Shown here in pieces: positions 39,899-51,484 of a stretch of 64,000 nt of DNA. Both the position numbers and the translations under genes were made by a program. How positions within the stretch are numbered: position 1 is the stretch's first letter; the number at the start of each line of letters is the position of its first letter. A model generated the notes under the pieces. It ran no database searches and had not been told where the DNA came from. It was given only the letters and a program-made list of their open reading frames with translations. The DNA is from Algihabitans albus (GTDB lineage Bacteria > Pseudomonadota > Alphaproteobacteria > Kiloniellales > DSM-21159): the NCBI RefSeq assembly GCF_003572205.1, contig NZ_QXNY01000003.1, positions 677,076 through 741,075 of the forward strand, given 5' to 3'.

Positions 39899-41131
39899 TC
39901 AGCTCCGATAGTCGGCGTTGATGTCGATGTAGCCATGGGTGAGATCGCAGGTCCAAACCCGCGCCGCGCCCTCGCCAAGGCCGATCTCGATCCCGATCTC
40001 GATTTCCCGGCCCTTCATGTGGTCGGCGACGGGTGCTTCGTCGTAGTCGGGTACGCGCTCCCCTTCGCGGGCAATGGTGATACCGCCGATGGAGATTGCC
40101 AAGCGGTCGCGATCGACCGCCTCGCCCGACTTGCCCAGAGCCATGACGATACGCCCCCAGTTGGCGTCCTCTCCCGCGATGGCGGTCTTGACCAGAGGCG
40201 AATTGGCAACCGCCAGGCCGATACGCCGGGCCGCGGCATCGTCCGTCGCGCCCTGCAGGGAAATAGTGATGAACTTCTGCGCACCCTCGCCGTCCCGGGC
40301 GACGAGCTGGGCCAACTCGGTCATGAGAGCCTCCAGCGCCACGGCGAAGCCGGCAAGACGCGGGTCGTCGGCGTCGGTCGCGTCGCAAGCACCGGCCGCG
40401 CCGGTGGCGAAGAGCAGAACGGTATCGCTGGTCGAAGTGTCACCATCGACGGTGACGCAGTTGAAGGAGCGATCCGTCGCGCGAACCAGCAGAGACTGCA
40501 GGACGTCCGGCCGCAGACCCGCATCGGTCGCGACGAAAGACAGCATAGTCGCCATGTCCGGTGCGATCATGCCGGATCCCTTTGCGATCCCGACCAGAGC
40601 GATCGGGTGGCCGTCGATCTCGCAGCGCCGCGTCGCCGCTTTGGGAAAGGTGTCGGTGGTCGTGATGGCGCCGGCCGCTCTGGCCCAGTCCAGCTTGCCC
40701 AAATCGGCCGCCGCCGTGCCGATGGCCGCGACCAGACGGTCGTCCTGCATGGGCTCGCCGATCACCCCGGTCGAGGCGAGAAAGACCTCGCCTGGAGGGC
40801 AGTTCAAGGCTTGGGCAACCGCTTCGGCGGCGCGCTCGACACTGACCCGGCCGCGACGCCCTGTGAAGGCATTGGCATTGCCGGCGTTGACCAGCAGCGC
40901 CGTCGCGCGTCCCGCCGGGAGATGAGCCTTGCACCACTCGACGGGCGCGCCCGGAGTCTTCGAACGCGTCAGCACGCCGGCGACGCTGGCGCCTTGCGGA
41001 AAGTGAAGCAGCAGAAGGTCGTCCCGCCCCCGATAGCGCAGCCCGGCAGCCTGGGCGACGCCACGCACCCCGGCAACGGACGGAAGCTCAGGCAGACGGT
41101 CCGGCGCGAGCGGAGATCGGGCCAGCTTCAT
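39899..41131 (-). CDS. argJ: Bifunctional glutamate N-acetyltransferase/amino-acid acetyltransferase
   Basis: Recycles the acetyl group in arginine synthesis (ornithine acetyltransferase). The self-cleavage site is present: KGSGMIAPDMATMLSF, cut before the Thr that becomes the nucleophile of the beta chain. The C-terminus ENDS in DLTHGYIDINADYRS, as usual. 410 residues; GAGAAGG precedes the ATG. Whether it is mono- or bifunctional cannot be told from sequence alone. Confidence 0.97.
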   Translation of the reverse strand: MKLARSPLAPDRLPELPSVAGVRGVAQAAGLRYRGRDDLLLLHFPQGASVAGVLTRSKTPGAPVEWCKAHLPAGRATALLVNAGNANAFTGRRGRVSVERAAEAVAQALNCPPGEVFLASTGVIGEPMQDDRLVAAIGTAAADLGKLDWARAAGAITTTDTFPKAATRRCEIDGHPIALVGIAKGSGMIAPDMATMLSFVATDAGLRPDVLQSLLVRATDRSFNCVTVDGDTSTSDTVLLFATGAAGACDATDADDPRLAGFAVALEALMTELAQLVARDGEGAQKFITISLQGATDDAAARRIGLAVANSPLVKTAIAGEDANWGRIVMALGKSGEAVDRDRLAISIGGITIAREGERVPDYDEAPVADHMKGREIEIGIEIGLGEGAARVWTCDLTHGYIDINADYRS

Positions 41132-41152
41132 CGGCCTTCTCTTGGACGCCGA

Positions 41153-42022
41153 CTACTCAGCAGGCGGCGTATCGCCGGGCCCGGCCGGCGCCTCCGGCTC
41201 GACCACCTCGATCTCGGCGCCACTGCGCAACTCGGCCAGATGCGCCTGGATCGCCTCCTGTTCGAGCTGCTGGCGCAGCTGCGGCTCCAGGTCTTCCATG
41301 CTCGGGGGTTCGTTGGTTCTCTTGTCCTCGACCAGAATCACGTGCCAGCCGAACTGAGTCTGGACCGGTTCCGGCGTATAAGCCCCCGACTCCAGGCCGA
41401 AAGCGGCATCGGCAAAGGGGGCCACCATCTGCCCGCGCTGGAAGTAGCCGAGATCGCCGCCGTTCTCGCCGGTCGGACCAGTCGACTTCTCACGCGCCAA
41501 TTCAGCAAAATCGGCACCGCCGTCCAGCTGGCCGATGATCTCTTCGGCCTCGGTCTCGCTCTCGACCAGAATGTGGCGCGCCCGCAATTCCTCCGGCGGA
41601 TTTTCTTCCAGGTAGGTATCGTAAGCCTGCTGGAGTTCTGTCTCGGTCACGGCGTCTGCGGCCAGCCGTTCGAGGTAGGTCTGACGCATCACGTCACGCG
41701 CGATGACTTCGACCTGCTGCTCCACCTCTGGATCCTCACGGAGCCCCGCCTGCTCCGACGCCTCGAGAATCAGCTCCAGGTCGATGGTGCGCTCGATCAT
41801 CGCGGGCATGTTGGAATAGGCCTGCATCTGCACGTTCTGCGGCAAGCGGCCGATCATCTCCAACACATCGGAGACCCGGATCTCGGCGCCGTTTACCACG
41901 GCAACGACCTGATTTTCATCGTCGCCGGACTGCGCCTGCGCAGCCGAAGTAAGGGCAAGCTGAGCGGTAGCGGCGAGAAGCACGGCAATGGCGGAGACCG
42001 CGACGCAGCGAAAGACAGACAT
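41153..42022 (-). CDS. Periplasmic parvulin-type peptidyl-prolyl isomerase
   Basis: Signal peptide (cleavage likely after AQA, residue 31), SurA_N-like helical chaperone part (about 40-140) and a parvulin domain (about 145-245: RARHILVESETEAEEI, GENGGDLGYFQRGQMVAPF, TQFGWHVILVEDKR). Folds exported proteins. GGAG lies upstream of ATG 42022. Divergent from secA, so export and folding genes share the intergenic region. Confidence 0.95.
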   Translation of the reverse strand: MSVFRCVAVSAIAVLLAATAQLALTSAAQAQSGDDENQVVAVVNGAEIRVSDVLEMIGRLPQNVQMQAYSNMPAMIERTIDLELILEASEQAGLREDPEVEQQVEVIARDVMRQTYLERLAADAVTETELQQAYDTYLEENPPEELRARHILVESETEAEEIIGQLDGGADFAELAREKSTGPTGENGGDLGYFQRGQMVAPFADAAFGLESGAYTPEPVQTQFGWHVILVEDKRTNEPPSMEDLEPQLRQQLEQEAIQAHLAELRSGAEIEVVEPEAPAGPGDTPPAE

Positions 42023-42329
42023 TCGGAACTCCCGATTCGGGTCGATTGAGCCTCCCTAGCGAGGCCCAAGTCTGGCAATGCCGGCAAAATGGCCCCTTTA
42101 AGGGAGTGCGGCACCATACAGCAGCGCCTTTGCGGCGCAAGTGCGGCCGTTCGCCGAGGCCTCGGGGCATGCCCAGCGCCGCCTGTTACCCTGGGCCTTT
42201 CGTTGACAGGCCAAGCGGTGGCGCATATCTGTCAGCAGCGGACAGCCGCGCCAGTGCCAGGGCCTTTTCACGCGCGCCTTGCCGGACCGGCGGCCCGTTT
42301 GTTGCGCGTAATCAAGGACCCCCGACCGA
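42023..42329. other. Intergenic region between the parvulin gene and secA
   Basis: 307 bases without a gene. It contains the strong secA promoter at 42203-42231. Short palindromes occur (GCGCCTTTGCGGCGC near 42126-42140). No secM-like ORF was seen. Confidence 0.5.
42203..42231 (+). promoter_or_regulatory. Consensus-like sigma70 promoter of secA
   Basis: -35 TTGACA (42203-42208, perfect), 17-base spacer, -10 TATCTG (42226-42231). This gives a leader of about 90 bases for secA. Confidence 0.75.
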
Positions 42330-45095
<2,766 letters not shown>

Positions 45096-45271
45096 TGTGC
45101 GTCACGCTTCGCCTCTCGGAGCAAGAGAGACCCAAGGCACTGAAAAGACGTCCCGAAGACAACTCCAGCGCTTGCCCTTCGCCGGTCGGCCGGGGGATGA
45201 TACGACTGGGAACGTCATAGAGACGCCCAAGCGCACGGCGTTCGGCGAGACGGGGCAGCGAACCGCAAAGT

Positions 45272-46015
45272 ATGTCGATCTGGGGTAAGATTATCGGGGC
45301 TGGAGCCGGTTTCGCGGTCGGTGGCCCCTTAGGCGCGCTGATCGGCGGGTTGGCCGGTCATGCCGTCGACGTGATGCGAAACCAGACAGCCGAACAGGCC
45401 GAGGGGCAGCCACCAGTCGACGGCACCAAATCGATCGCCTTCACGATGGGCGTGATCGTCCTCGGCGCGAAGATGGCCAAGGCCGACGGCCGTGTCACAC
45501 CCGACGAGGTCGCAGCCTTCAAGGAAGTCTTCCGAGTACCCGCCGACGAGATGAAGAACGTGGGCCGGATCTTCAATCGCGCGCGCAAGGACTCGGGCGG
45601 CTTCGAACCCTACGCCCGGCAATTGGGCGGCATGTTCCGCGAGAATCCGGCCGTGCTGGAGGAACTGCTCGACGGACTGTTCCACATTGCCCGAGCCGAC
45701 GGACAGGTCTCAACCGAGGAGGTCAGCTATCTCGCGGCGGTTTCCCGCGAGTTCGGCCTTTCCGAAACGACCTGGAACCGCATCCGCGAAGCCAACATGG
45801 GCCCGGATCAGGGCGATCCCTATACCATTCTGGGCGTCGCGCACGAGGCCGGCGAGGACGAGATCAAGGCCGCCTATCGACAGTTGGTGCGCGAGAATCA
45901 CCCCGACCGCCTGGTTGCCCAGGGCTTGCCCGCCGAGTTCGTGGAGCTGGCGAACGAGAAGCTGGCCACCATCAATCAGGCCTACGAAAAGATTCGGAAG
46001 GCCAGAGGCTTCTAG
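45272..46015 (+). CDS. djlA: DjlA-like co-chaperone (TerB and J domains)
   Basis: 247 residues: a short glycine-rich hydrophobic N-terminus (AGAGFAVGGPLGALIGGLAG) that may touch the membrane, a TerB domain (about 55-165, with paired KADGRVTPDE and RADGQVSTEE acidic motifs), and a C-terminal J domain (about 182-247) with the HPD motif (ENHPDRL). It stimulates DnaK ATPase. The TAG stop is part of repeat copy C. Confidence 0.93.
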   Translation: MSIWGKIIGAGAGFAVGGPLGALIGGLAGHAVDVMRNQTAEQAEGQPPVDGTKSIAFTMGVIVLGAKMAKADGRVTPDEVAAFKEVFRVPADEMKNVGRIFNRARKDSGGFEPYARQLGGMFRENPAVLEELLDGLFHIARADGQVSTEEVSYLAAVSREFGLSETTWNRIREANMGPDQGDPYTILGVAHEAGEDEIKAAYRQLVRENHPDRLVAQGLPAEFVELANEKLATINQAYEKIRKARGF

Positions 46016-46153
46016 ACCGGAGAGTGATCAGTCGGACCGACGTTGTGGGTCCGGGGCTTGCGTGAGGTCTGGTCTCGAGTCCGTTAATGAGAGTGTATCG
46101 ACCGCGATCGCCGGAGTCGCTCGGCGATTCCAGACGATCGCAATTCGCTCTAG
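46012..46153 (+). repeat. 142-bp CTAG-ended MITE-like repeat, copy C
   Basis: Begins CTAGACCGGAGAGTGATCAG and ends GATCGCAATTCGCTCTAG. The first 42 bases resemble copies A and B, and the last 30 resemble copy D, so it ties the family together. Again exactly 142 bp. Here the left-end CTAG supplies the djlA stop codon. Confidence 0.85.
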
Positions 46154-46228
46154 AAAAACCCGGCGCAACCGCGCCATGCGGAAAGCCGACTGGCCGAAGA
46201 TGCGGCCAGGTTGCTATCTCTGCGGACG

Positions 46229-48088
46229 ATGGCCGTACAACCTCCTCTCATTGCCCTGAAAGGTGCCCGCCTGGGATTCGGCGGGCGACCCTTGTTCGAG
46301 GGCCTGGACTTGGCGTTGGCGCGGGGCGAGCGCGCAGCGCTGGTCGGGCGTAACGGCAGCGGTAAGTCGACGCTTCTGAAGGTCCTCGCCGGGCTGGTCG
46401 AGCTGGACCGCGGCGGGCGCAGCCTGCAGGCGGGCACGCGCATCGGCTATTTGCCCCAGGCTCCCGCACTGCCGGCCGAGGAGAGTCTTCTCGACTACGT
46501 CGCGGGAGGCTTGTCACAGGACGATCCGGCCGGCCGCGCGCTTGCCGAGGCGGCGTTGGACCGTCTGTCTCTGGATGGCGCAGCCAGGCTGGGAACCCTG
46601 TCGGGCGGCGAAGGCCGGCGGGCAGCTTTGGCCCGCGCTCTGGTAACCGAGCCGGACCTGCTGCTGCTGGATGAGCCGACCAACCATCTCGACCTGCCGA
46701 CGATCGCCTGGCTGGAAGGTGAGTTGGCTCGTTTTCGCGGCGCACTGCTGGTCATCAGCCACGACCGCACCTTCCTGGCGAACCTCTCCAATCGCACGCT
46801 TTGGCTGGACCGCGGCAAGGCACATCGGCTGGACAAGGGTTTCGCGGCCTTCGAAGCCTGGGCCGACGAGATCCGCGAGGCGGAGGCCCGGGATCTGGCC
46901 CGTCTGGGCAAGAGCATCGAGCGTGAGGAGCATTGGCTCCATCGCGGCGTGACCGCCCGCCGCAAGCGCAACATGGGCCGCCTCGCGCGCCTGAAGGATC
47001 TGCGCGCGAACCGCGCCAGCCTGTTGAAGGCGCAAACCGGTCAGGTGGCGATGGCCGCCGCGCAAGCCGGCAGCAGCGGCAAGCTGGTGATCGAAGCCGC
47101 GCATCTCGGCAAGGCCTACAGCCAGCCGGACGGCACGGTCCGTCCGATCCTCCGTGATTTCTCGACCCGCATCCTGCGCGGCGACCGAATCGGCGTGGTC
47201 GGCCGCAACGGCGCCGGCAAGACCACCCTGATCAACTTGCTGCTCGGCCGTCTCGATCCCGATAGCGGAAGCCTGCGCCTGGGTACCAACCTGGAGATCG
47301 CGATCTTCGACCAGCGCCGTCAGAGCCTCGACCCCGAGAAGACGCTCTGGCAGACGCTGGCGCCCGATGGCGGCGACTCTCTGATGGTCGGCGGGCGGCA
47401 ACGTCACGTCGTCGCTTACCTGCGCGATTTCCTGTTCGAGGAAAGCCAGGTCAAACAACCGGTCAAGGCGCTTTCCGGCGGGGAAGCCAACCGTCTGCTA
47501 CTGGCGCGCCTGCTGGCCCGGCCGTCCAATCTGCTGGTCTTGGACGAGCCGACTAACGACCTGGACATGGACACGCTCGACCTGCTCGAGGAGGTGCTGA
47601 GCGACTACCAGGGCACGCTGATCCTCGTCAGCCACGACCGGGATTTCCTGGATCGGCTTTGCACCTCAGTGATTCTGTTGGATGGCGCCGGCGGCGCCGG
47701 AGAATATCCCGGGGGGTTCAGCGACGCCGTCCGTCAGGCCGGCGGTCTGCCGGATGCGCGCCCTGGAGCGCAGATCGGGTCAGGGGCACCGGCCAAAACC
47801 GCCAAGCCTAAACCCTCAAGCAAACCGAAAAGCAGTGCCGGCGGAAAGCTTTCCTATAAGGAGCAACGCGAGCTCGACGGCTTGCCGACCCGCATCGCGG
47901 CCTTGGAAACCGAAATCGCCCGGCTCCAGACGGCCCTGGCCGATCCGGAGCTCTACGGCCGCGACCCCGAGGGCTTTCGCAAGGCCAGCGATGCGCTGGC
48001 GACGACAAGCGAGGACTTGGCCAGCGCTGAAGAACGGTGGTTGGAGCTGGAGCACAAGCGCGAAGTCTTGGCGGCGGGCCCGGCATGA
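46229..48088 (+). CDS. ABC-F family ATPase (Uup type)
   Basis: Soluble twin-ABC protein without membrane domain (619 residues). ABC1: Walker A GRNGSGKST, signature LSGGE, Walker B LLLLDEPTNHLD. ABC2: GRNGAGKTT, LSGGE, LLVLDEPTNDLD. A linker with KRNMGRLARLKDLR lies between, and a C-terminal coiled coil (KEQRELDGLPTRIAALE) marks the Uup branch, which acts on the ribosome or on DNA-transposon precise excision in E. coli. ATG 46229 chosen; a TTG at 46211 is in frame. Overlaps the EamA gene by four bases. Confidence 0.93.
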   Translation: MAVQPPLIALKGARLGFGGRPLFEGLDLALARGERAALVGRNGSGKSTLLKVLAGLVELDRGGRSLQAGTRIGYLPQAPALPAEESLLDYVAGGLSQDDPAGRALAEAALDRLSLDGAARLGTLSGGEGRRAALARALVTEPDLLLLDEPTNHLDLPTIAWLEGELARFRGALLVISHDRTFLANLSNRTLWLDRGKAHRLDKGFAAFEAWADEIREAEARDLARLGKSIEREEHWLHRGVTARRKRNMGRLARLKDLRANRASLLKAQTGQVAMAAAQAGSSGKLVIEAAHLGKAYSQPDGTVRPILRDFSTRILRGDRIGVVGRNGAGKTTLINLLLGRLDPDSGSLRLGTNLEIAIFDQRRQSLDPEKTLWQTLAPDGGDSLMVGGRQRHVVAYLRDFLFEESQVKQPVKALSGGEANRLLLARLLARPSNLLVLDEPTNDLDMDTLDLLEEVLSDYQGTLILVSHDRDFLDRLCTSVILLDGAGGAGEYPGGFSDAVRQAGGLPDARPGAQIGSGAPAKTAKPKPSSKPKSSAGGKLSYKEQRELDGLPTRIAALETEIARLQTALADPELYGRDPEGFRKASDALATTSEDLASAEERWLELEHKREVLAAGPA

Positions 48089-48975
48089 TCCACTTTGCCA
48101 TCGCGCCGCGCGATGTGGCGGCCTTCGTGTTGGTCATGGCGATCTGGGGCTTCAACTTCGCCGTCGTCAAAACGGCGCTGGAGACTTTCCCGCCGATCTT
48201 CATGACGGCCCTGCGCTTCGCCATGGTGGCCGCCGTGCTGCTGCCCTTCGTCGCGATACCGCGCGGTCACTTCCTCGGCGTCTTCCTGGTTTCGGTAACC
48301 CTCGGCTTTCTGCACTTCTCGCTGATGTTCACGGGACTGGACGGCATCGACGCCTCGACAGCAGCCATCGCGATCCAGTTGCAGGTTCCTTTTGCAGCCT
48401 TGTTGGCCGCCTTCGTATTCGGCGACAAGCTCGGCTGGCGGCGGGCTCTCGGGATGGCAACCGCCTTCGCGGGAGTCGCCGTGATCGCCGGCGAACCGCG
48501 GATGGCGGGAAGCTACCTGTCGCTCGGCCTGGTCGTCACGGCCGCCATGATCTTCGCCATCTCCAACATTCAGGTTAAGAAGCTCGGTACCCTGAACGGC
48601 TGGACCGTCGCCGGATGGATGAGCTTTTTCGCGGTACCTCAGCTGTTCGCCGCTTCCCTCCTGTTGGAGGACGGCCAGATCGAAGCCTTGCGAGCAGCCG
48701 ACTGGTTAGCCTGGGGCTGCATCGTCTACAATGCCATTGTGGTCATGGTCATCGGCTACGGCCTTTGGTACCGGCTGCTGCGCCGCTACGAAGTCAACAC
48801 AGCCATGCCCTTTACCCTGCTGGTGCCGCTGTTCGGCGTGATGACCGGGGTGCTGGTGCTTGGCGAGACGCTGGACCTGAGCTTGATCCTTGGCGGGCTG
48901 CTGACGATCGTCGGTGTCGGTATCATCATTCTGCGCCGACCGAAGGTCGTCGCACCGGAAGCGGATCGCGTTTGA
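48085..48975 (+). CDS. EamA/DMT family transporter
   Basis: Ten-helix drug/metabolite transporter with two EamA repeats (about 8-140 and 150-285), 296 residues. The first carries VLVMAIWGFNFAVVKTALE, and the second ends LGETLDLSLILGGLLTIVGVG. Probably exports a small polar metabolite such as an amino acid; substrate unknown. The ATG overlaps the ABC-F stop (ATGA), and its own stop overlaps the following start (TGATG), so three genes are coupled. Confidence 0.93.
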   Translation: MIHFAIAPRDVAAFVLVMAIWGFNFAVVKTALETFPPIFMTALRFAMVAAVLLPFVAIPRGHFLGVFLVSVTLGFLHFSLMFTGLDGIDASTAAIAIQLQVPFAALLAAFVFGDKLGWRRALGMATAFAGVAVIAGEPRMAGSYLSLGLVVTAAMIFAISNIQVKKLGTLNGWTVAGWMSFFAVPQLFAASLLLEDGQIEALRAADWLAWGCIVYNAIVVMVIGYGLWYRLLRRYEVNTAMPFTLLVPLFGVMTGVLVLGETLDLSLILGGLLTIVGVGIIILRRPKVVAPEADRV

Positions 48976-49667
48976 TGGTCGCGCTGATCGACCGCCCCTC
49001 ACCCAACCACGATGCCCGCCCGGAGCGTGGTGGGGAGCCCTGCCCGCCCGACTTGCTGCTGCTCCACTACACCGGCATGCAGACGGGGGAGGCGGCGCTG
49101 GAGCGGCTCTGCGACCCGGCTGCCAAGGTCTCCGCCCACTACCTTGTCGAGGAGGACGGGCGCGTTTTCCGCTTGGTCCCCGAACATCGCAGAGCCTGGC
49201 ATGCCGGCCTGGCAGCCTGGGCCGGCGAGACCGATGTCAACGGCCTCTCTCTGGGCATCGAACTTGTCAATCCCGGCCACGAGTTCGGCTACCGCCCCTT
49301 CCCGGAACGACAGATGGCGGCCCTGATCGAGCTTCTTCACGTGCTGAAGGCAAAGTACAGCATTTCCCCTGCCCGCGTGATCGGGCACTCCGACGTCGCG
49401 CCGCGGCGCAAGACCGATCCGGGCGAGCTGTTCGATTGGCCCCGGTTGGCGAAGGAAGGCCTGGCCCGGCCGGTTCCAGCGCCACATCAGGTAAGACCGG
49501 ACCCAGCCGTGGCTCAGATACAGTTCACGGAATTGGGCTACGGCTTCCTGGACGAAGACTTCGAAGCCGTGGTGACGGCGTTCCAGCGGCGCTTTCGTCC
49601 TGCCGCGGTGACCGGCGCGTTCGACAGCGAAACCGCCGGAATCCTGGCAGCCCTGGCCGACAGCTAA
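48975..49667 (+). CDS. N-acetylmuramoyl-L-alanine amidase, AmpD/AmiD type with PG-binding domain
   Basis: 230 residues without a signal peptide. Amidase_2 zinc domain: LLHYTGM (His31), IGHSDVAPRRKTDPG (His and Asp) and the substrate segment VSAHYLVEEDGRVF. A C-terminal PG_binding_1-like domain follows (about 165-230, FQRRFRPAAVTGAFDSET). Probably cleaves anhydro-muropeptides in cell-wall recycling. Confidence 0.93.
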   Translation: MVALIDRPSPNHDARPERGGEPCPPDLLLLHYTGMQTGEAALERLCDPAAKVSAHYLVEEDGRVFRLVPEHRRAWHAGLAAWAGETDVNGLSLGIELVNPGHEFGYRPFPERQMAALIELLHVLKAKYSISPARVIGHSDVAPRRKTDPGELFDWPRLAKEGLARPVPAPHQVRPDPAVAQIQFTELGYGFLDEDFEAVVTAFQRRFRPAAVTGAFDSETAGILAALADS

Positions 49668-49769
49668 GGCCGGACCTCTCTGCTGCATCGCAACATGCTT
49701 ATATGCTGATTTGCTGCGCCGCTTGCCTTAGATTGTACGCAATCCGGGAGCCAAGGGCAGTGTAGAGCG

Positions 49770-50738
49770 GTGAACGAGACCCTCAATCTCGAAGGCATGA
49801 TGCGCGAAGCGCGGGCGCTGGCGGACTCGACCCGTCTGCGCATCGCAAACCTGCTGGCCCGCGCTCAACTCAACGTCACCGAGCTCTGTTCGATCGTCGG
49901 GCAGTCCCAACCGGGCATCTCCCGCCATCTCAAGATTCTCGTCGAAGCCGGCTTGATCAGTCGCCAACGCGACGGAAACTGGGCTCTCTATCACCTACCG
50001 CCACAGCAACTCCGGCGCACCCTGGCCGGCGACCTGATCGCGCGGCTCGATCCGGCGGACACGCAGATCGCGCTCGACCTCGCGCGGCTGGCTGAGGTGC
50101 AAAGTCAGCGGGCGGCGCAGGCACAGGCTTACTTCCGCCGGGCCGCTGGCGAATGGGATTCAATTCGTCGACTCTACATCGACGAGGCCAAGGTCGAGGC
50201 GGCGTTGCAGAGGCAACTCCCAGCCGGCCCCCTAGGCGAGATCGTGGACATCGGAACCGGGACCGGTCGCATCCTCGGGCTCTTGGCCGAACGCGCCGAG
50301 CGCGGGATCGGTATCGACACCAGTCGCGAGATGCTGTCGGTCGCTCGTGCCAACCTGGAACGCCAAGGACTGCGCAACGTCGAAGTTCGGCACGGGGACA
50401 TGGCACAGCTGCCGCTGCCGAGCAACGCCTTCGATCTGGCAACCCTGCACATGGTACTTCACTACGCCGCCGACCCGGCCCGGGCTATCTCGGAAGCCGC
50501 CCGCGTCCTACGGCCAGGCGGTCGCCTGCTGATCGTGGATTTCGCTCCTCACAAGGAAGAACGGCTGCGCGCCGAGCATGCACACCGTTGGCTCGGCTTC
50601 GCCGACGGCGCAATTTCCGAATGGCTGGCTGGCGCACATCTCGGAGGGACCCGGAGCGAACAGCTACCAGCCGATCCCCTCACGGTGATCGTCTATCTCG
50701 CGACCAAAGACAGTGTCGCCATGGCGCAAGCTTCCTGA
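49770..50738 (+). CDS. ArsR-type regulator fused to SAM methyltransferase
   Basis: N-terminal ArsR winged helix (about 8-95: LADSTRLRIANLLARAQLNVTEL, QPGISRHLKILVEAG) lacking the CVC metal site, followed by a class I methyltransferase domain (about 140-290: VDIGTGTGRILGLLAERAERGIGID). In alphaproteobacteria such fusions usually sit beside metF and metH and are thought to sense SAM/SAH; here no methionine gene is near. The start is GTG 49770. The 49690-49730 stretch (ATGCTTATATGCT) is AT-rich and may hold an operator. Confidence 0.9.
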   Translation: MNETLNLEGMMREARALADSTRLRIANLLARAQLNVTELCSIVGQSQPGISRHLKILVEAGLISRQRDGNWALYHLPPQQLRRTLAGDLIARLDPADTQIALDLARLAEVQSQRAAQAQAYFRRAAGEWDSIRRLYIDEAKVEAALQRQLPAGPLGEIVDIGTGTGRILGLLAERAERGIGIDTSREMLSVARANLERQGLRNVEVRHGDMAQLPLPSNAFDLATLHMVLHYAADPARAISEAARVLRPGGRLLIVDFAPHKEERLRAEHAHRWLGFADGAISEWLAGAHLGGTRSEQLPADPLTVIVYLATKDSVAMAQAS

Positions 50739-50780
50739 CGCTCGCAAGACCGCTCAAAAACGAGTCAAAAGCGAACGGTT

Positions 50781-50978
50781 TTAGCTCGCAACACGCAGAT
50801 CGTTGCGCTCACCAGCCCACCAGTGGACGAGGTAAATCGCTTCATCCGCCGCCAGATCCGGATGCGCGCGCAACAAGGCATCCGTCATACGACGCAAGCG
50901 CGTCCGGACGTCAGGCGCATTTGCCAGCCTTGCATCGAGTTCGCCCAACTCGGCCGCGTAGTCGGTCATCCGTACCAT
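50781..50978 (-). CDS. Small conserved-looking hypothetical protein
   Basis: 65 residues (MVRMTDYAAELGELDARL ... YLVHWWAGERNDLRVAS), mostly helical and charged. GGGGA lies about eight bases before ATG 50978. The predicted promoter (51051-51078) would put the transcript start next to the alternative ATG at 51044, which favours the internal start. I do not recognise the family. Confidence 0.55.
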   Translation of the reverse strand: MVRMTDYAAELGELDARLANAPDVRTRLRRMTDALLRAHPDLAADEAIYLVHWWAGERNDLRVAS

Positions 50979-51050
50979 CAGCCTATCCCCATTCAGTGAC
51001 CCGCATCCCTGCGCTTCATGCGCCGGACCGAAACTCCCCGACATAAAGTT

Positions 51051-51078
51051 ATCTTACGAAAGCACTAAAGCTTACCAA
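51051..51078 (-). promoter_or_regulatory. Possible promoter of the small hypothetical gene
   Basis: Minus strand: -35 TTGGTA (51078-51073), 16-base spacer, -10 TAAGAT (51056-51051). Confidence 0.45.
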
Positions 51079-51429
51079 TAAAAACATCGACATACCTCAT
51101 AAGCTGCAGCGCCCGCCGATGGAACTAACATTTTTGAGGTATTAACCTGCAATCCAGACAAGGCTCTGATTCCAGACGAAAAAAAGATCCACAGGCTGAT
51201 AACGCCGCGCAGACATACGGGAAAGCTTCCGGGCGACCCGGCCCTCAGGTCGGCGCAGAAAAGCGGCACGATCCCCCGCCTCACAGCCGACGCAGTGCCG
51301 GATCAAAGCCGATTTGGTCGGTTGCAGCCGAGTCGCGCGCGCCACCGCGACCGCCCACGGACTGCCCATTTTCCCGTCTTTCGCCCTATCCGGTCCAATG
51401 CCGGATGGACGGGACTGTCGTTGCCGCTG

Positions 51430-51448
51430 ATGTAAATCCGCTTTACAT
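51430..51448. promoter_or_regulatory. Palindromic operator of the TetR-type regulator
   Basis: ATGTAAA-TCCGC-TTTACAT, a perfect 7-5-7 inverted repeat 36 bases before the regulator's ATG. It lies between a possible -35 (TTGCCG, 51421-51426) and -10 (TACATG, 51444-51449), so autorepression is likely. Confidence 0.7.
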
Positions 51449-51484
51449 GAAGCGACAATCGCAAGCTCGGAGTCGGAAGGGCGC

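Larger units (their letters stand above)
51045..51484. other. Intergenic region upstream of the tetR-type gene
   Basis: 440 bases. The left part is AT-rich and holds a minus-strand promoter. ATACCTCA/TGAGGTAT (51092-51099, 51135-51142) is an 8-bp inverted repeat with a 35-base loop. The right end holds the TetR operator. Minus-strand frames of 70 and 114 codons exist but show no protein-like pattern. Confidence 0.5.

Noticed and set aside
42023..42329. secM-like regulatory ORF upstream of secA
   Set aside because: No ORF with a signal peptide and arrest-like C-terminus was found; secA has its own strong promoter.
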